Assembly (NCBI GenBank): GCA_964616755.1
Contig: CAZTSI010000009.1
Coordinates: 22,779-86,778, forward strand
From: CAYNFR01 sp964616755
GTDB taxonomy: Bacteria; Bacteroidota; Bacteroidia; Chitinophagales; Saprospiraceae
Direction of reading: 5' to 3'
Length of the DNA stretch: 64,000 bases
The notes beneath the pieces are model-generated. The model was not told where the DNA came from. It searched no databases and saw only the letters and a list, made by a program, of their open reading frames with translations. Shown here one piece after another: positions 37,189 to 48,400 of this stretch. Each line of letters begins with the position of its first letter. Positions within the stretch are counted from its first letter, which is position 1. The position numbers and the translations under genes are program-made.

Positions 37189-37929
37189 TTAAAAAGGCTC
37201 TTCTGCAGGCCGAGTCGAGCTCATTTCAGGAGTCGTCGAAGCCACTTTAGGCTTGGTAGGCTTGCCTACCAAAAAACTGCGATAGAATAACAAAATAATA
37301 GCAACCCCCACTGAGATAGAGGCATCTGCGACATTAAACACGGGCCTAAAAAACTCGAAGCGCTGACCCCCTAACCAAGGCATCCATTCTGGCCATACAA
37401 TATCTATTATAGGGAAATAGAACATATCTACCACCCAGCCTTGAAGAAAGGGGGCATACCCGCCTGTTTCGGGAAAAAGCTGAGCTACTTCGTTACTGTG
37501 CACAAAACTTTGAGAAAAGATCATACCATAGAATGCGCTGTCTATGATATTGCCGATGGCACCTGCTAAGATCATTGAAAGGCTGATTAGCACCCCCGTT
37601 TTTTCACCGGCATTATACAATTCTCGAAGGAGATAAATTAAAAAGCCGACCATTAAGATACGGAAGATACTTAGCATCAACTTGCCAGCCGCAGGGGTGA
37701 CGAGGAGTCCATTACAAACACCATCGCGCGTAATGCCGAGACATTTATCGCCAAAGCTGATGCCAAAGGCCATGCCCTTATTTTCTATGAAATGTATTTT
37801 GGCCCAAGAAAGACCCATAATATCAAAACCATCACCAATACTATAGGTGGTCTTTATATAAAACTTGAGCGATTGATCGAGAATTAACACCCCGACAATG
37901 ATCAATAAGAACACATGCCAACGCTTCAA
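37189..37929 (-). CDS. lspA: lipoprotein signal peptidase (signal peptidase II), long form
   Basis: Cuts prolipoproteins before the lipid-bearing cysteine in the inner membrane. The start is TTG at 37929: an in-frame stop lies 12 nt upstream and no ATG fits. 246 residues against the usual 160. Catalytic aspartates are D130 in GNIIDSAFYG and D202 in FNVADASIS. Between them a 55-residue insert (about 141-196) contains FSQSFVHSNEVAQLF and PWLGGQRFEFF. Such inserts are known in Bacteroidota. Located 63 nt after the DksA-like gene, the same order as in related genomes. Confidence 0.94.
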   Translation of the reverse strand: MKRWHVFLLIIVGVLILDQSLKFYIKTTYSIGDGFDIMGLSWAKIHFIENKGMAFGISFGDKCLGITRDGVCNGLLVTPAAGKLMLSIFRILMVGFLIYLLRELYNAGEKTGVLISLSMILAGAIGNIIDSAFYGMIFSQSFVHSNEVAQLFPETGGYAPFLQGWVVDMFYFPIIDIVWPEWMPWLGGQRFEFFRPVFNVADASISVGVAIILLFYRSFLVGKPTKPKVASTTPEMSSTRPAEEPF

Positions 37930-37992
37930 ATCGAAGAATTACGAATGATCAATGGCGGCAGAATACCGCGTTTAGTGTCGGCAAAAATAGGT

Positions 37993-38370
37993 TTATTTTT
38001 TCTTTTGTTTTGCCTCAATACTAAGTGTCGCGTGGGGCACGGCCAATAATCTTTCTCGTGAGATAAGCTTACCTGTATCACGACAGATGCCATATACTTT
38101 GTTTTTTACACGCATACGGGCATTTTCAAGATGTTGTATTAGGCTGGCTTGTCGCGCTGCCATTATCTGGAGACGTTCGGACTCTACGCTGATAGAACCA
38201 TCGTCAATACTAGGCAAGCGACTTCCTTCACCTTCGCCTTGTTCAGCTATTTGCTGGCGATAGAATTCGAGCTGACCCTTAGCTAGCTTGATTTTTTCTA
38301 ATAGAATCGCTTCAAATTCAGCTAATTCGCTATCAGTATATCTTGTTTTTACCAAATCTTCTGTTTGCAT
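37993..38370 (-). CDS. DksA/TraR-type protein lacking the zinc cysteines
   Basis: 125 residues: a coiled-coil half (about 12-90) and a C-terminal segment YGICRDTGKLISRERLLAVPHATL that follows the DksA zinc-finger pattern, but only one cysteine (C96) remains of the usual four. Members of this type are normal in Bacteroidota upstream of lspA and may act on RNA polymerase like DksA; that role is inferred. The tip residues of the coiled coil needed for DksA function cannot be judged by eye. Confidence 0.85.
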   Translation of the reverse strand: MQTEDLVKTRYTDSELAEFEAILLEKIKLAKGQLEFYRQQIAEQGEGEGSRLPSIDDGSISVESERLQIMAARQASLIQHLENARMRVKNKVYGICRDTGKLISRERLLAVPHATLSIEAKQKKK

Positions 38371-38476
38371 GTCCTTATTTTGTTAATATAAATGTTTAGT
38401 AGTCAACAACTGAGCCAAAATATTTCATCTTAAATCCTAATTGTGACTAAAAAGTTCCTAGTTGTGAACTCTTATG

Positions 38477-38484
38477 TAATTTTG
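38477..38484 (+). promoter_or_regulatory. candidate -7 element for trhO
   Basis: TAATTTTG is an exact TAnnTTTG match; the start would be near 38491 with a 40-nt leader to the ATG at 38532. The sequence at -33 (GTTC) is poor. Confidence 0.4.
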
Positions 38485-38531
38485 TGGCGGTTTTTCCCCA
38501 ACCTGCATTTGGGTACAAAAGTCAAAATACT

Positions 38532-39566
38532 ATGAAATCACTACACAATCGCGTGAATCGCGAGGAGCTCAAGTCGCTTGTTATCGCCAAAAAGGAAGAA
38601 AGAACGACCATATCCTTTTACAAGTATTTTCGTATTGGTAATGTTCAGTTGTTTAGAGATCATCTGTATGTGCTATTGTCCTCTATTGATGCTCTAGGCA
38701 GAATTTATGTGTCTGGCGAAGGAGTTAATAGTCAAATCTCAGTGCCGTCCGATAGGTTGGAAGACTTACGAGCGGTATTAGATGATATCATTTTTTTGCG
38801 CGGTTGTCGACTTAATAAGGCTGTCGAAGATGGAATATCTTTTTACAAACTGACCATTAAGATTCGTCCGAAGATTGTAGCCGATGGCATTGAAGACGAA
38901 AAATTTGATGTATCACAAAATGCTCGGCACATTAGCGCTCTCGAGTATAATGCTTTGACTGATCAAGATGATACGATTGTGATTGATATGCGCAATCACT
39001 ATGAGAGTGAGGTGGGCTATTTTAAAGGTGCCATACGACCAGATGTAGAGACGTTCAGAGAGTCTTTGCCTATTATCGAAGATATTCTCGAAGAAAATAA
39101 AAATAGAAATATTGTCATGTACTGCACTGGCGGCATACGCTGTGAAAAGGCCACGGCCTATTTTCGCTACAAGGGATATGAAAATCTATATCAATTGGAT
39201 GGGGGCATTATCGAATATACTCGCCAAGCCCATGCGCTGGGTATAAAAAACAAGTTTGTTGGCAAGAACTTTGTTTTTGATGAACGTTTGGGTGAGCGTA
39301 TAAGTGAAGATATCATTGCTAGATGCCATCAATGTGGCGAGCCTTGTGATACGCATGTCAATTGCGCCAATCAAGCTTGCCATATATTATTTATTCAATG
39401 TTCCACGTGTAGTGCGGCCAAGGATGCTTGTTGTTCGCAGCTTTGTCAGGATTTTAACAAACTACCATTAGACCTTAGAGAAGCATCTAAAAAGGAATAT
39501 ACTTTTAATGGGACGAAATTTGGCAAAGGGCGCTATAAGGCTGCCAGAGCTCCAAAGAACATCTAG
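38532..39566 (+). CDS. trhO: tRNA uridine(34) hydroxylase (rhodanese-type)
   Basis: Oxygen-dependent formation of 5-hydroxyuridine at the tRNA wobble position. I chose the ATG at 38532, where the family sequence begins; the open frame from 38484 starts inside the promoter. 344 residues: N-terminal acylphosphatase-like domain (SGEGVNSQISVP), then a rhodanese domain with DMRNHYESEVGYFKGA and active loop C198-TGGIR-C204, then a cysteine-rich C-terminal part (CHQCGEPCDTHVNCANQAC). Its last 4 nt overlap the stop of convergent dnaE. Confidence 0.93.
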   Translation: MKSLHNRVNREELKSLVIAKKEERTTISFYKYFRIGNVQLFRDHLYVLLSSIDALGRIYVSGEGVNSQISVPSDRLEDLRAVLDDIIFLRGCRLNKAVEDGISFYKLTIKIRPKIVADGIEDEKFDVSQNARHISALEYNALTDQDDTIVIDMRNHYESEVGYFKGAIRPDVETFRESLPIIEDILEENKNRNIVMYCTGGIRCEKATAYFRYKGYENLYQLDGGIIEYTRQAHALGIKNKFVGKNFVFDERLGERISEDIIARCHQCGEPCDTHVNCANQACHILFIQCSTCSAAKDACCSQLCQDFNKLPLDLREASKKEYTFNGTKFGKGRYKAARAPKNI

Positions 39567-42500
39567 TGAGTCGTATTATCTTTGATATTGTTTCGCCGTC
39601 TCGACTTGATCGAGGGTGCAGGCGTGATATAGACATCTTCATTGAACCTAGGATCGGATATATAGGGCAGTTTTTCGCAGTGAGCAATTTCGATCGAATA
39701 AAAGCCAAACTCCTCTATCACTTTTCCTGTGAGCCGATATACGCCGCGCCCCCTAACAGGACAAGCTCTCATGACAGGGGGGAAGTGTATAGTATCTAAA
39801 AAATGACCTTTAACATCTATGAAGGTGCCAAAGCCCATCCGCTCGCCCTTTATCGTAGAAGTATCTTTCATGGTGATTAAATAACCTAAAATTTCGATCG
39901 TCTTAGTGACCAGTTCTTTAAGATGAGCGGCACATAATTGTGTATAGTCTTTAGGAGGCAAGAGAGAGAATGGGTCACACAGAGGGAATCCCAACAGCTC
40001 GATCTGATCAAAGGCGTCTTCAAACGCTTCGAGGGATAGGGTGGGTAATGTATAGTCTTTTACGGATGGCGTAAAAAGTTTTATCTGCCCTGTTTTATCG
40101 GTCTTTTTTGAGAGGAGTCGGTGGGCCTTCCAAAGGAGATCCTTCTTAGCTTCGCCTAGGCATCTCAATGCGCTAATGCGAATCAAAAGACAAAGTTGCA
40201 CAAGCCCGATTTGGGTGCGCTCTATAAAATCAATAAGGCTGACATATGGCTTTTCTGCGAAGCGATGTCCGATGATCGATGCTATTGTATCGTTCTCTAG
40301 CCCATTAATAAAGCCAAATCCTAGATAAATAGTGCACCCATCGATGGTACAACCGTAATCACTGTGATGAATGCAGGGCGGCTCAATAATGCCCCCACAC
40401 ATTCGCGCCTCGTGTATATATAGCTCGGGACGATAAAATCCGCCGCCGTTATTGATGGTGGCCACCATATATTCTAAAGGATAGTGGGCCTTAAGAAATA
40501 AGGTCTGATAACTTTCTACAGCATAAGAGGCAGAGTGTCCTTTAGCAAAAGCATATCCAGCAAAACTTTCTATTTGTCGCCACACCTCCTGGCTAAGCTC
40601 AAGACTGTATCCTTTTGCGGCACAGTTGTCAAAATACGTCTGACGTACACGGTCAAATTCTTCGCGCGATCGATATTTGCCAGACATTCCCCGCCTCAAT
40701 ACATCGGCCTCCCCTAGCGAGAGCCCAGCAAAGTAATGAGCCACCTTTATCACATCTTCCTGATACACCATGATACCATACGTATCAGGCATAATATCAC
40801 GCATTACGGGGTGTGCATCAGCTCGTTTTTTGGGAAATCGTTCGCGCAGTATATACTCGCGCATCATGCCCGAGCGGGCTACTCCCGGACGAATAATAGA
40901 ACTAGCCGCTACTAGACCCAAGTAGTGATCCACGTTCAGCTTGCGCAATAACATACGCATAGCCGGGGACTCTACATAAAAACAACCGATGGCCTTGCCC
41001 TCGCGCAGCATTTCCTTGACCTTGGCATCTTCTTTAAATCGTTTGATATCGTGAATATCGATATGTTCTGCCGTAGGATTATTGTCGCGGATGACTTGGA
41101 GGCCTTCCTTGATTTTCGCCAAACCTCGTTGACCCAAAATATCAAACTTGTGTAGCCCGACGTCCTCTGCCACAACCATATCAAATTGGGTTGTCGGAAA
41201 CCCCTTGGGCGGTACAAACGTGGCAGTATAACGCTGTATGGGTAACTCGGAGATGATAATACCTCCGGCATGTACGCTCAAGTGACTGGGCATGTCTTGA
41301 ATCAAGTGTGCATACTTGATGACTATCTGCGAATATTTATCCAAGGTCTTAACATCAAACTTGCCCGAACTCAATACATCCAACTCTAGCCTAGGAAGAC
41401 CAAACACTTTACCTAATTCTCGCACTGCCGCCCGATATTGAAAGGTATTGTAGGTGGCCAATAGTGCGGTATTTGGAAATCGATTAAAGATATAGCGCGT
41501 TACATCCTCTCGATCACGCCAAGAAAAGTCTACATCAAAATCCGGTGGCGTCTCTCGATAAAGATTGATAAACCGTTCAAAATACAGATCCAACTCGATA
41601 GGGTCTACATCCGTGATCTGCAGCAAATACGCAACAACACTATTCGCACCACTCCCGCGGCCCACATAGAAGTATCCACGGTCACGGGCATAGCGCGCAA
41701 TATCCCAATTGATTAAAAAATAAGAGATAAAGTTCATTTCTTCTATTACAGCTAATTCCTTAGCGATGCGATTGAGAATGTCCTTATTGGGTTGAGGGTA
41801 GCGGTAATATAGCTTGTCACGACATAGTTGGCGAATGAGACGTCTATCGGCGTCCATACTGCCGGTGTAAGCACGAATATTTTTTGTTTTTTTTGTACTG
41901 AATTCTATGTCTATGTGACATTGACCCAATAAATATTCTGTCTGCTGTATAATGTATTCGTGCCCTTTGTAAAGCTCTAATAGGTCGCAGCGCGACAATA
42001 ACGCGTCAGACTCATCGGCATAGTGTTGCTGCTTAATCTTGGTGTAAATGGTATTGAGATCAACGGCGCGTAGGATTTTATGGGTGCTGTGATCAGTACG
42101 ATTCCTAAAGCTGCCTGACTGCCATATGACCATTTTGTGTTTCGGATAGTTTAGACCAAAACCTAGCTGGTTGAGTTGGCGAGGACGAATACCAATATAC
42201 TCATGATCATACAAAGGCCGATCAGGCACGCGCTCGATGGGATAAATAATCCATACTTGATCCATCATAGGTGGATGGGGGGGGAGTTCGACCTCCTCGC
42301 GCGTAAGGTGTTGGCTCAAAAAATGATTCAGTTGCTCAAAGCCATCCGTCGTTTTCGCTAATCCAATATAAAGGGGTTCTATGCCGTGGCGAAAGTCTAT
42401 GCCGACCACTGGGTGAATACCATATTTTGGCGCTAAACGCATAAAGCTTAGTGCCGCCGCCGTATTATTAATATCCGTCAGAGCTATCGATTCATGGCCA

Positions 42501-42583
42501 TTCTCTTGGGCCCACGCGAGTATCTCTTCGGGGCTCAATAGACCATATCGAAAGCTATAATGACTGTGACAATTGATATACAT
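39563..42583 (-). CDS. dnaE: DNA polymerase III alpha subunit, short form
   Basis: Replicative-type C-family polymerase of 1006 residues, shorter than E. coli DnaE (1160) and lacking much of the C-terminal clamp/tau-binding region. The PHP domain begins HSHYSFRYG. Catalytic aspartates are D350 and D352 in PPDFDVDF; the third is probably in KFDILGQRGL. Fingers segment GRGSGANSVVAYLLQITDVDP is intact. Bacteroidota commonly carry a longer main alpha subunit and a short second copy linked to damage-induced mutagenesis; the size fits the second kind (inference). No Y-family polymerase gene adjoins it here. Confidence 0.9.
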   Translation of the reverse strand: MYINCHSHYSFRYGLLSPEEILAWAQENGHESIALTDINNTAAALSFMRLAPKYGIHPVVGIDFRHGIEPLYIGLAKTTDGFEQLNHFLSQHLTREEVELPPHPPMMDQVWIIYPIERVPDRPLYDHEYIGIRPRQLNQLGFGLNYPKHKMVIWQSGSFRNRTDHSTHKILRAVDLNTIYTKIKQQHYADESDALLSRCDLLELYKGHEYIIQQTEYLLGQCHIDIEFSTKKTKNIRAYTGSMDADRRLIRQLCRDKLYYRYPQPNKDILNRIAKELAVIEEMNFISYFLINWDIARYARDRGYFYVGRGSGANSVVAYLLQITDVDPIELDLYFERFINLYRETPPDFDVDFSWRDREDVTRYIFNRFPNTALLATYNTFQYRAAVRELGKVFGLPRLELDVLSSGKFDVKTLDKYSQIVIKYAHLIQDMPSHLSVHAGGIIISELPIQRYTATFVPPKGFPTTQFDMVVAEDVGLHKFDILGQRGLAKIKEGLQVIRDNNPTAEHIDIHDIKRFKEDAKVKEMLREGKAIGCFYVESPAMRMLLRKLNVDHYLGLVAASSIIRPGVARSGMMREYILRERFPKKRADAHPVMRDIMPDTYGIMVYQEDVIKVAHYFAGLSLGEADVLRRGMSGKYRSREEFDRVRQTYFDNCAAKGYSLELSQEVWRQIESFAGYAFAKGHSASYAVESYQTLFLKAHYPLEYMVATINNGGGFYRPELYIHEARMCGGIIEPPCIHHSDYGCTIDGCTIYLGFGFINGLENDTIASIIGHRFAEKPYVSLIDFIERTQIGLVQLCLLIRISALRCLGEAKKDLLWKAHRLLSKKTDKTGQIKLFTPSVKDYTLPTLSLEAFEDAFDQIELLGFPLCDPFSLLPPKDYTQLCAAHLKELVTKTIEILGYLITMKDTSTIKGERMGFGTFIDVKGHFLDTIHFPPVMRACPVRGRGVYRLTGKVIEEFGFYSIEIAHCEKLPYISDPRFNEDVYITPAPSIKSRRRNNIKDNTTH

Positions 42584-42738
42584 AGGACCAATTAAATGCT
42601 AAATATATTAGTATTCTATTTAAAATAGCAATATGCTAAAATAATTAGCCAAAAAATTAAAATTAAGCCTAACAATTCTACCCTCATGGGCAAGGATCTA
42701 TGCCAGTTTTTTCTAATTTCGAAATTCAATTGTCTACA

Positions 42739-45195
42739 ATGAACAGCCATACCTATTCTAATACGCTTATCTGTCTGTTGATCATCACTACGGTACGATT
42801 GATGGCGCAAGTAGAAAGCAACTATCCCATACAGCCAGTTTCGTTTGTGCAAGTCAGTATGGAAGGATCTTTTTGGGAGCCACGACTGATTACACATCAG
42901 CAATCTACCTTGGCGTATACCTTTCAACAATGCGAATCGACAGGAAGAGTAAGAAACTTTGATATCGCCGCTGGCAAGACAGAGGGTGCTTTTCAAACGG
43001 TCTACAGTTTTGATGATTCAGATCTATATAAGATCATTGAGGGGGCAGCTTACTCATTACAAGTCAAGCCAAATCCAGCTTTAGAGGCCTATGTTGATTC
43101 ATTGATTCTTCTGATTCGCGATGCTCAAGAGCCAGATGGCTATCTCTACACCTGGCGTACCATTGCAGAGCGCCAAAAACGAGCCAATCAATGGACCGCC
43201 GCCGATACAGCCACTCGAAACTACCAATGGGGACGCGATGAGCGATGGGTTATGACAGATCTTCACAGTCATGAATTGTATAACATTGGTCATATGTACG
43301 AAGCCGCGACGGCCTATTTCCTTGCTACCGGCAAACGTATACTGCTCGATATAGCTATCAAAAGTGCCAATCTGGTGTACGATACATTTGGCTGGGGCAA
43401 GCTAGAAAAAACTTCTGGGCATCAAGAAATCGAGTTAGGCTTGATCAAGCTATATTTAGTGACCAACGATCAGCGCTATGTGGATTTGGCTTCTTATTTT
43501 CTAGAGGCAAGAGGATATGGAACACCAGACAAAGCCTATATGCAAAATCATCAAAAGGTCACACAACAAACAGAAATTGTCGGTCATGCAGTTCGGGCAG
43601 CCTATATGTTTGCCGCCATGGCGGATGTGGCTGCTTTAACAAATCGTACAGAATACCTCAAGGTATTAGAGCGATTGTGGAGCGATGCCGTAGGTAAAAA
43701 ATGGTATGTCACGGGCGGCATTGGATCGACGGGTAGTAACGAGGGTTTTGGTGCGCCATATGACCTACCAAACTATAGCGCTTACAACGAGACATGTTCG
43801 TCTATCGCTTTTGTCTATTGGAATCATAGAATGTTTTTATTAACGGGCGAAGGAAAGTATCTCGACGCCCTAGAGCGCACCTTATACAATGCCTTGAATG
43901 CCGGATTGTCGCTGGCAGGGGATCGTTTTTTCTATCCAAACCCTTTAGAGAGTCGAAAGAATGTCGAAAGAAGCCCATGGTTTACCTGTGCTTGTTGCCC
44001 ATCGAATATTGCAAGATTTTTTCCCGCATTACCAGGGTATGTCTATGGCCAAAAGGGGGATCAACTCTATGTCAACCTATTTGCTAATAGCTCTGCGGTG
44101 ATCAATCTTCACACCACCAAATCAAAAAAGGCTCTGCCCGTAAAGATTACTCAGCAAACACGCTATCCTTGGGATGGTAAAATTGTCCTTAATATTGATC
44201 CCGATACAAAGACACAATTCGATCTTTTGCTTAGAGTGCCGGGCTGGGCGAGAGAGGAGGCTGTACCCTCTGATCTATACTCCTTTCAAATAGCTGATGT
44301 CGAGCAAGTACGACTTTCAATCAACGACAAATCACAAGCGTATACCATTAAGAATGGTTTCATTACTATTCAGCGAAAATGGAGCAAGGGCGACAAAGTT
44401 ATTTTGGAGATGCCAATGCCCGTGCAACGGATACTCTCACATCCCAAGGTTCAAGCTAATCATGGTCGAATTGCTCTTCAACGCGGACCATTGATGTATG
44501 CGTTAGAAGGAAAGGATCAGCCCCTTGAACAAGTGGCGCATGTTATGGTAAAAGACGATGCCCACATTACTTCCCAATTTGAAAAGGATTTACTCGGTGG
44601 CGTTCAAACCTTGACCTTTACGGGCTTTATGGTACATGATGCTCAGGATATACGTCCTATAGAACTCAAGGCTATTCCATATTACGCATGGGCTAATAGA
44701 GGAAGAGATAATATGATTGTTTGGATCTCAAATAATAGCCGCGATGCCATCCCCTTGGCCAAACCTTCGATTGTGTCAAAAAGTAAAATATCTAGTTCCC
44801 CGCTGATAAAAGGCGAGCTTCAGAGTGTAGTCGATCAATGGCTACCCAAGAATAGTGCGGATCAGAGTAACCCTTATGTTCATTGGTGGCCTAAATTTGG
44901 AGGTGAAGAGTGGATCCAATTTGATTTTGATCAAGCGTATGAAATTGGAACGATTCGCGCATATTGGTTTGATGACGAAGAAAGAGACGGAGGTTGTCGA
45001 GTACCACAAAAATGGAAGCTGTCGTATCTGGAGAATGGAGAATGGAAATACGCCTACTCGTATCAAGCATGGTCAATTACCAAAGACAACTGGAGTGACG
45101 TCCAATTTGAACCTGTTAAAACATCCGCCATCCGCCTTGAAATCGAGCTTCAAGAAGGTTTTTCTGCAGGCATTCATGAGCTCGAGATTTTTTGA
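42739..45195 (+). CDS. secreted GH127 beta-L-arabinofuranosidase with C-terminal discoidin-like domain
   Basis: Cleaves beta-L-arabinofuranosyl units from plant or algal glycans. The start at 42739 gives a signal peptide (LICLLIITTVRLMAQ). 818 residues: helical barrel (about 30-450), beta domains, and a last ~130 residues with NPYVHWWPKFGG and WIQFDFDQAYEIGTIRAYWF that look like an F5/8-type or CBM32-like sugar-binding domain. The zinc-thiolate site of the family is present: E351 and C353 (NETCSS), C419 and C420 (CACCPSN). No susCD pair adjoins it, unlike many glycan loci. Confidence 0.93.
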   Translation: MNSHTYSNTLICLLIITTVRLMAQVESNYPIQPVSFVQVSMEGSFWEPRLITHQQSTLAYTFQQCESTGRVRNFDIAAGKTEGAFQTVYSFDDSDLYKIIEGAAYSLQVKPNPALEAYVDSLILLIRDAQEPDGYLYTWRTIAERQKRANQWTAADTATRNYQWGRDERWVMTDLHSHELYNIGHMYEAATAYFLATGKRILLDIAIKSANLVYDTFGWGKLEKTSGHQEIELGLIKLYLVTNDQRYVDLASYFLEARGYGTPDKAYMQNHQKVTQQTEIVGHAVRAAYMFAAMADVAALTNRTEYLKVLERLWSDAVGKKWYVTGGIGSTGSNEGFGAPYDLPNYSAYNETCSSIAFVYWNHRMFLLTGEGKYLDALERTLYNALNAGLSLAGDRFFYPNPLESRKNVERSPWFTCACCPSNIARFFPALPGYVYGQKGDQLYVNLFANSSAVINLHTTKSKKALPVKITQQTRYPWDGKIVLNIDPDTKTQFDLLLRVPGWAREEAVPSDLYSFQIADVEQVRLSINDKSQAYTIKNGFITIQRKWSKGDKVILEMPMPVQRILSHPKVQANHGRIALQRGPLMYALEGKDQPLEQVAHVMVKDDAHITSQFEKDLLGGVQTLTFTGFMVHDAQDIRPIELKAIPYYAWANRGRDNMIVWISNNSRDAIPLAKPSIVSKSKISSSPLIKGELQSVVDQWLPKNSADQSNPYVHWWPKFGGEEWIQFDFDQAYEIGTIRAYWFDDEERDGGCRVPQKWKLSYLENGEWKYAYSYQAWSITKDNWSDVQFEPVKTSAIRLEIELQEGFSAGIHELEIF

Positions 45196-45372
45196 TTTGT
45201 CGTGGCAGCAAATAGCATTTAGGCTGTTTTAAACTAGCAGTTTGAAAGAGATGTACTTGATGTAAACCACCAAAGTCCATTTTTTTGTTGTGCCTCTACA
45301 TATACCTTCAAAGAACTCTTGGGGCCAAAGGATGAATAATTGTGCAATAATCTGACAATTACATATTAAAAA
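45196..45372. other. intergenic region after the GH127 gene
   Basis: AT-rich, without a gene. A weak stem near the GH127 stop (GCAGC with GCTG, then TTTT) may end that transcript. The VWA gene promoter follows. Confidence 0.3.
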
Positions 45373-45404
45373 TTTGTTTAATATGATCATCCGACTTACC
45401 TTTG
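45373..45404 (+). promoter_or_regulatory. Bacteroidota-type promoter of the VWA/MopE-repeat gene
   Basis: TTTG (45373-45376), a 20-nt spacer and TACCTTTG (45397-45404) match the consensus fully. Transcription would begin near 45411, about 88 nt before the chosen ATG. Confidence 0.65.
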
Positions 45405-45498
45405 CTCAGATCATTCCAAAACGGTAGAGTTTATTCTATCATTATCTCTCTATGAGGTGATTGATGATGCTTTGATTGTGCGCATAATGTATACTCTG

Positions 45499-48400
45499 AT
45501 GAAGAAAACTTTACTTTCTATTATTGCCATGGCGATTACACTATTGAGTGCTCCGTTGTCAGGGCAATCTTGTCTATCTGATACTATATCGAGCGATATC
45601 ATATTCTTGGTCGACAATTCTCAGAGTATTGATAATGCTGAGTACTTAAATTTTGAGCAGCTTATACTGACCACTATTCAAAAAGCACAAGCAAAATGCC
45701 AGCACGCTCAGATAGGCGTTGTTCACTATGGAGGGGCATATGGCGAATCGACGTTTATTGAATATCCCCTTCAAAAGAATAACACCATTAATCAAGTCAA
45801 CCGACAATTTTGTACTCAGCGCATAGGTGGGCAATGCGTCGGTGGTGGCGGTGACAACCTGAACAGTGCCATCGGCGATATTCTAGCTTATCTCCAGAAC
45901 GGTCAATTGGATTATGATGCACGCAACAAAATGAATCTTGTTATACTAACTGATGCCTTTGGCACAGAAGACACGTGTACGTTCACAAATTGCTCGACGA
46001 TACGACCTTATACAAATATAAATCAGTTAAAAACACAATATGATGCAAAAGTGACTGTAGCTGGGATGTCTTCGCAGGCGGCGGCAACTTTTTTGGGTGT
46101 TTATGCGTCACCTGGGGGAAGTTTTACAGCAACCGACCTATTCACTCCCGATTGTACCACAGCCGTAGATGGGTGTGGCTTGCCACGAAAATATATACCT
46201 CTTGAGTTTAATTCTCCTGTGGCGCCATCTTCGGATTCAATAGTTGCCTGTATCGATTGTCAGATCAATATCGTAACCCCGCTTAGTTTTTCCCTCGATG
46301 CTAACTCAACGAGTATATGTAATGATAGAGGGGAATCTTCTACCTTGACGATATCAATTACATCTGGTTTGGCTCCCTATTCGATCAATTGGGGCGATGG
46401 CAACACATCTATGAGTCGAACCGTGTCACCCACAACCACAACGACATATGGCGTAACTATTCGCGATGCCAATAATTGTGTAGCGACTCGTCAGGTGACC
46501 ATTAATTCTGGGGCATGCGGCCCCGATTGTAGTCCTGATACTATATCCAATGACATTATTTTCGTGATAGATAATTCGCAAAGCATAGACGATAGTGAAT
46601 TCATAGGATTTGAAGATATCTTACTTGCCTCCATCAATAGTACACGCGCTAGCTGTCCTCAATCCAATATTGCTGTGGTGCATTACGGTGGCAGATATGG
46701 CAAGTTCACTACTATAGAATATGGCTTTCAAAATAGTCAAAATATTCAAGCCATTAATCGACAATATTGCAGCTCGCGCAATGAGTTCAATCAGTGTATC
46801 GGTGGTGGTGGTGACGACTTAAATCACGCGATTGGCAATGTTATACAATACTTTGAAGGTGGCCAATTGACACGAAATACAAACAACAAGCTTTCAATGG
46901 TTATTTTTACGGATGCCTTTGGCTTTGAAACTTGTGATTCGACGACCACAAATAATTCAAACTGTTCAGCCGCTCTACCTTATACAAATATTGATCGCCT
47001 CAAAATTCAATTTGACGCCAAAGTAACTGTAGTAGGAATGTCTAGTCAGGCCGAGGCGACGGTATTAGCGACATATGCATCTCCTGGGGGCACCTTTGAT
47101 AATGTAACCCTTTTTAATCAATGCGCTGGCACTGCAGACGGATGTATATTACCCAGAAAGTACATAAGCGCACAGTTCAACTCAAACCCTTCTTCCATAG
47201 CGGCTGAAGTAATAGAGTGTATAGCTTGCCAGACGACGGTTGCCCCAGTGCTGGTAGCAGAAGCGGGTGATGACCAAACTATTTGCTTCAATCTAGGGCA
47301 GTCGAGTATTTTAACGGCTAGCGCTATTGCTGGATCGGGATCAAGTATTTATACCTATGTATGGACGGATGCAGCTGGTATAAGTCGCGGAACGACAAGA
47401 AGTATTACGGTCAATCCGGCGCAGACCACTAAATATTTTGTGCAGATAACCGATAGTAACTCTGGTTGTGCGGCCATCGATTCTGTTACTGTAATATCTC
47501 GAATATGTAGCACTTGTCTTGCGAATGCAGGAACGCCATTGCCCCATAGGGATATTTGCTTAGTCAATGGCAGTATAGGGCTACAATCGACCCGTAATAA
47601 CGGTGTTGTTATTCCCCCCGGATATGAAGAAGTATTCATTCTAACGGATCAAAATCTGACCATCGTTGACTATTCTATAGGGTCTAGAAACTTTGTTGTT
47701 CGTTCTCCAGGTATATATAGAATTCACACCTTAATAGCAGAGACAACTCGAGGACGTCCTGAGTTTATAGATATAATAGCCCTCATCGTTCGCAATGTGT
47801 CCAATTTGTTTGTGATTGTCAACTGTATAGAAGATCATGGTATATGTGCCGATTTCGATTTTCCAGGGAGGGTGTTTCAAGTTTTTGGCCCGAATGATAT
47901 GATGTGCATGCGCTTTGAAAATTCTATAGCCCTTTGTTCAGATGGACTGGATAATGACGGTGATGGCTTAATTGATTGCCGTGATCCGGATTGTCAGGGC
48001 AAAGAAAATTGTTTAGAAAACACACTAATCGCTTGTAACGACCAATATGATAATGACAAGGATGGATTGATCGATTGTTTTGATCCTGATTGTTTTGGTT
48101 TTGAGTTATGCTCTGAGCGCACCGAAAAATGTAACGATGGTATTGATAATGATGGTGATGGGCTGATCGATTGTGCTGACAGTAGCTGTCGAGATAGTGG
48201 TTTATGTAAAGAAGAATCTCCATTTACCTGTGCTGATGGGTTGGACAATGATGGTGATGGTCTAATAGATTGTCAAGAGGCCAGTTGTCAGCGATTTATA
48301 GTTTGTGCCGAATCAACCCTTGCTGCCTGTATGGATGGAAAAGATAATGACTACGATGGCTTAATCGATTGTGCAGATGCTAATTGTAAGCAATTTGTTC

